NCBI GenBank assembly: GCA_019096155.1
Contig: JAHCVI010000001.1
Span: forward strand, 8,680,001 to 8,744,000
Origin: Staphylotrichum longicolle
Taxonomy: Eukaryota; Ascomycota; Sordariomycetes; Sordariales; Chaetomiaceae
Direction of reading: 5' to 3'
DNA: 64,000 nucleotides
This document shows positions 63,437-64,000 of the stretch, piece after piece; positions within the stretch are counted from its first letter, which is position 1; each line of letters begins with the position of its first letter. A program made the position numbers and the translations under genes. The notes under the pieces are model-generated. The model did not search any database, had not been told where the DNA came from, and saw only the letters and a program-made list of their open reading frames with translations.

Positions 63437-64000
63437 TTCAGCTCACGCGGGACCCGAGACCGGGTTGTGTGTGGCCGTGTTTGGTGTCGTGAGAGGTGTG
63501 CGGTGTGCGGTGTATGGTGTTTATTGGTTTCAAGACGTCAAATCAGAGCATCATTGTTGCACTTGCTGGTTGCACTTTGGACCCTTCCTCCTTCGGCAGC
63601 TCGCATGGCAGCGGCAGCGGCAGCTTCCCGGCAATTTGCATGTGCCGAGGCAAGGGGATCGAGTCCAGAAAGGCAAGGGGCAGCCCCGGCAAACCAGGCC
63701 CGCCTGCGCCAAGAGTGGAGGGGTGAAGCCCCCAACTGGTCCCAGCTGTCTCTGCGAACACCGGCCCGGCGCAGCATGTTTAATTACTTCCTGGCCCAAG
63801 ACGCGCGAAAAAGCGCGTTTGCATGCCTCTGGACGCGTCCCCTTGTCGGGCGCCCAGCCTCCCGGACCCCAGCCAGCGCCTCCAGGGCTGTGTTTTCTTA
63901 TCGCATCTGCATCCCGCCGCGAACCTCAATCGCCGCACAACCCACCTCCACACAACTCCAATCGCCAGTCCCGCGCAGAGGACAGCAGCACCACACCGCA
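63437..64000. promoter_or_regulatory. pex1 upstream region
   Basis: 564 bp to the window edge. Short tandem GTGTGCGGTGT-type sequence lies near 63495-63520, a GGCAGC repeat near 63610-63628, and an ACGCGT at 63833. No gene could be supported; the right edge may be the leader of a gene outside the window. Confidence 0.5.

Overview
The window is from a filamentous ascomycete, most likely a Sordariomycete. The evidence is GC-rich coding sequence, short introns of about 50-120 nt with GTRNGT donors and CTAAC-type branch sites, and recognisable fungal genes: two eisosome proteins, a KMT6/EZH2 methyltransferase, a POD-6/NAK1 kinase, VTC4 and RMT2. I support 25 protein genes, one of them a possible upstream ORF, and one tRNA-Val. 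No transposon, CRISPR array, secondary-metabolite cluster or viral insertion was seen.

Layout. 1-7.6 kb: NatC auxiliary subunit (Mak31/Naa38), Pil1, KMT6. 7.8-19 kb: Rtt10/WDR6, Tel2, Uba3, Rpc40. 19.6-30 kb: the complex I 49-kDa subunit, an unrecognised cysteine-rich protein, Coq6 and a DUF7053-like protein. 29.6-39.2 kb: a short ORF just upstream of the POD-6 kinase, then Sua5, zeta-COP and Mcm4. 39.4-48 kb: a second eisosome protein, a tiny His/Pro-rich protein, tRNA-Val(AAC), Ost1 and hexokinase. 48.4-63.4 kb: Str2-type cystathionine gamma-synthase, Vtc4, Rmt2, an OTT_1508-type deaminase-domain protein and Pex1. Genes are packed in convergent and divergent pairs. These are unrelated housekeeping genes, not one pathway, although two act on membrane furrows (Pil1 and its paralogue) and two on tRNA modification (Rtt10, Sua5).

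The most important caveat for a user is reading-frame integrity. Nine genes or ORFs can only be read through by assuming small indels, nearly all of them missing bases and often in C or G runs. Ost1 has about six within 500 bp and the complex I gene three within 200 bp. Pex1 (3.6 kb exon), KMT6, Mcm4, Vtc4, Uba3 and hexokinase are clean. This looks like local consensus error rather than pseudogenes.

The most interesting biological signals are: an identical 17-nt sequence containing a double telomere-like repeat upstream of RTT10 and COQ6, with a shorter copy upstream of hexokinase; the spliced ORF that ends 33 nt before the POD-6 start; MBF-like sites before MCM4; a likely GC-AG intron and an abutting uORF at KMT6; two eisosome paralogues in one window; and the deaminase-fold protein. 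I did not identify a wholly new multi-gene system.
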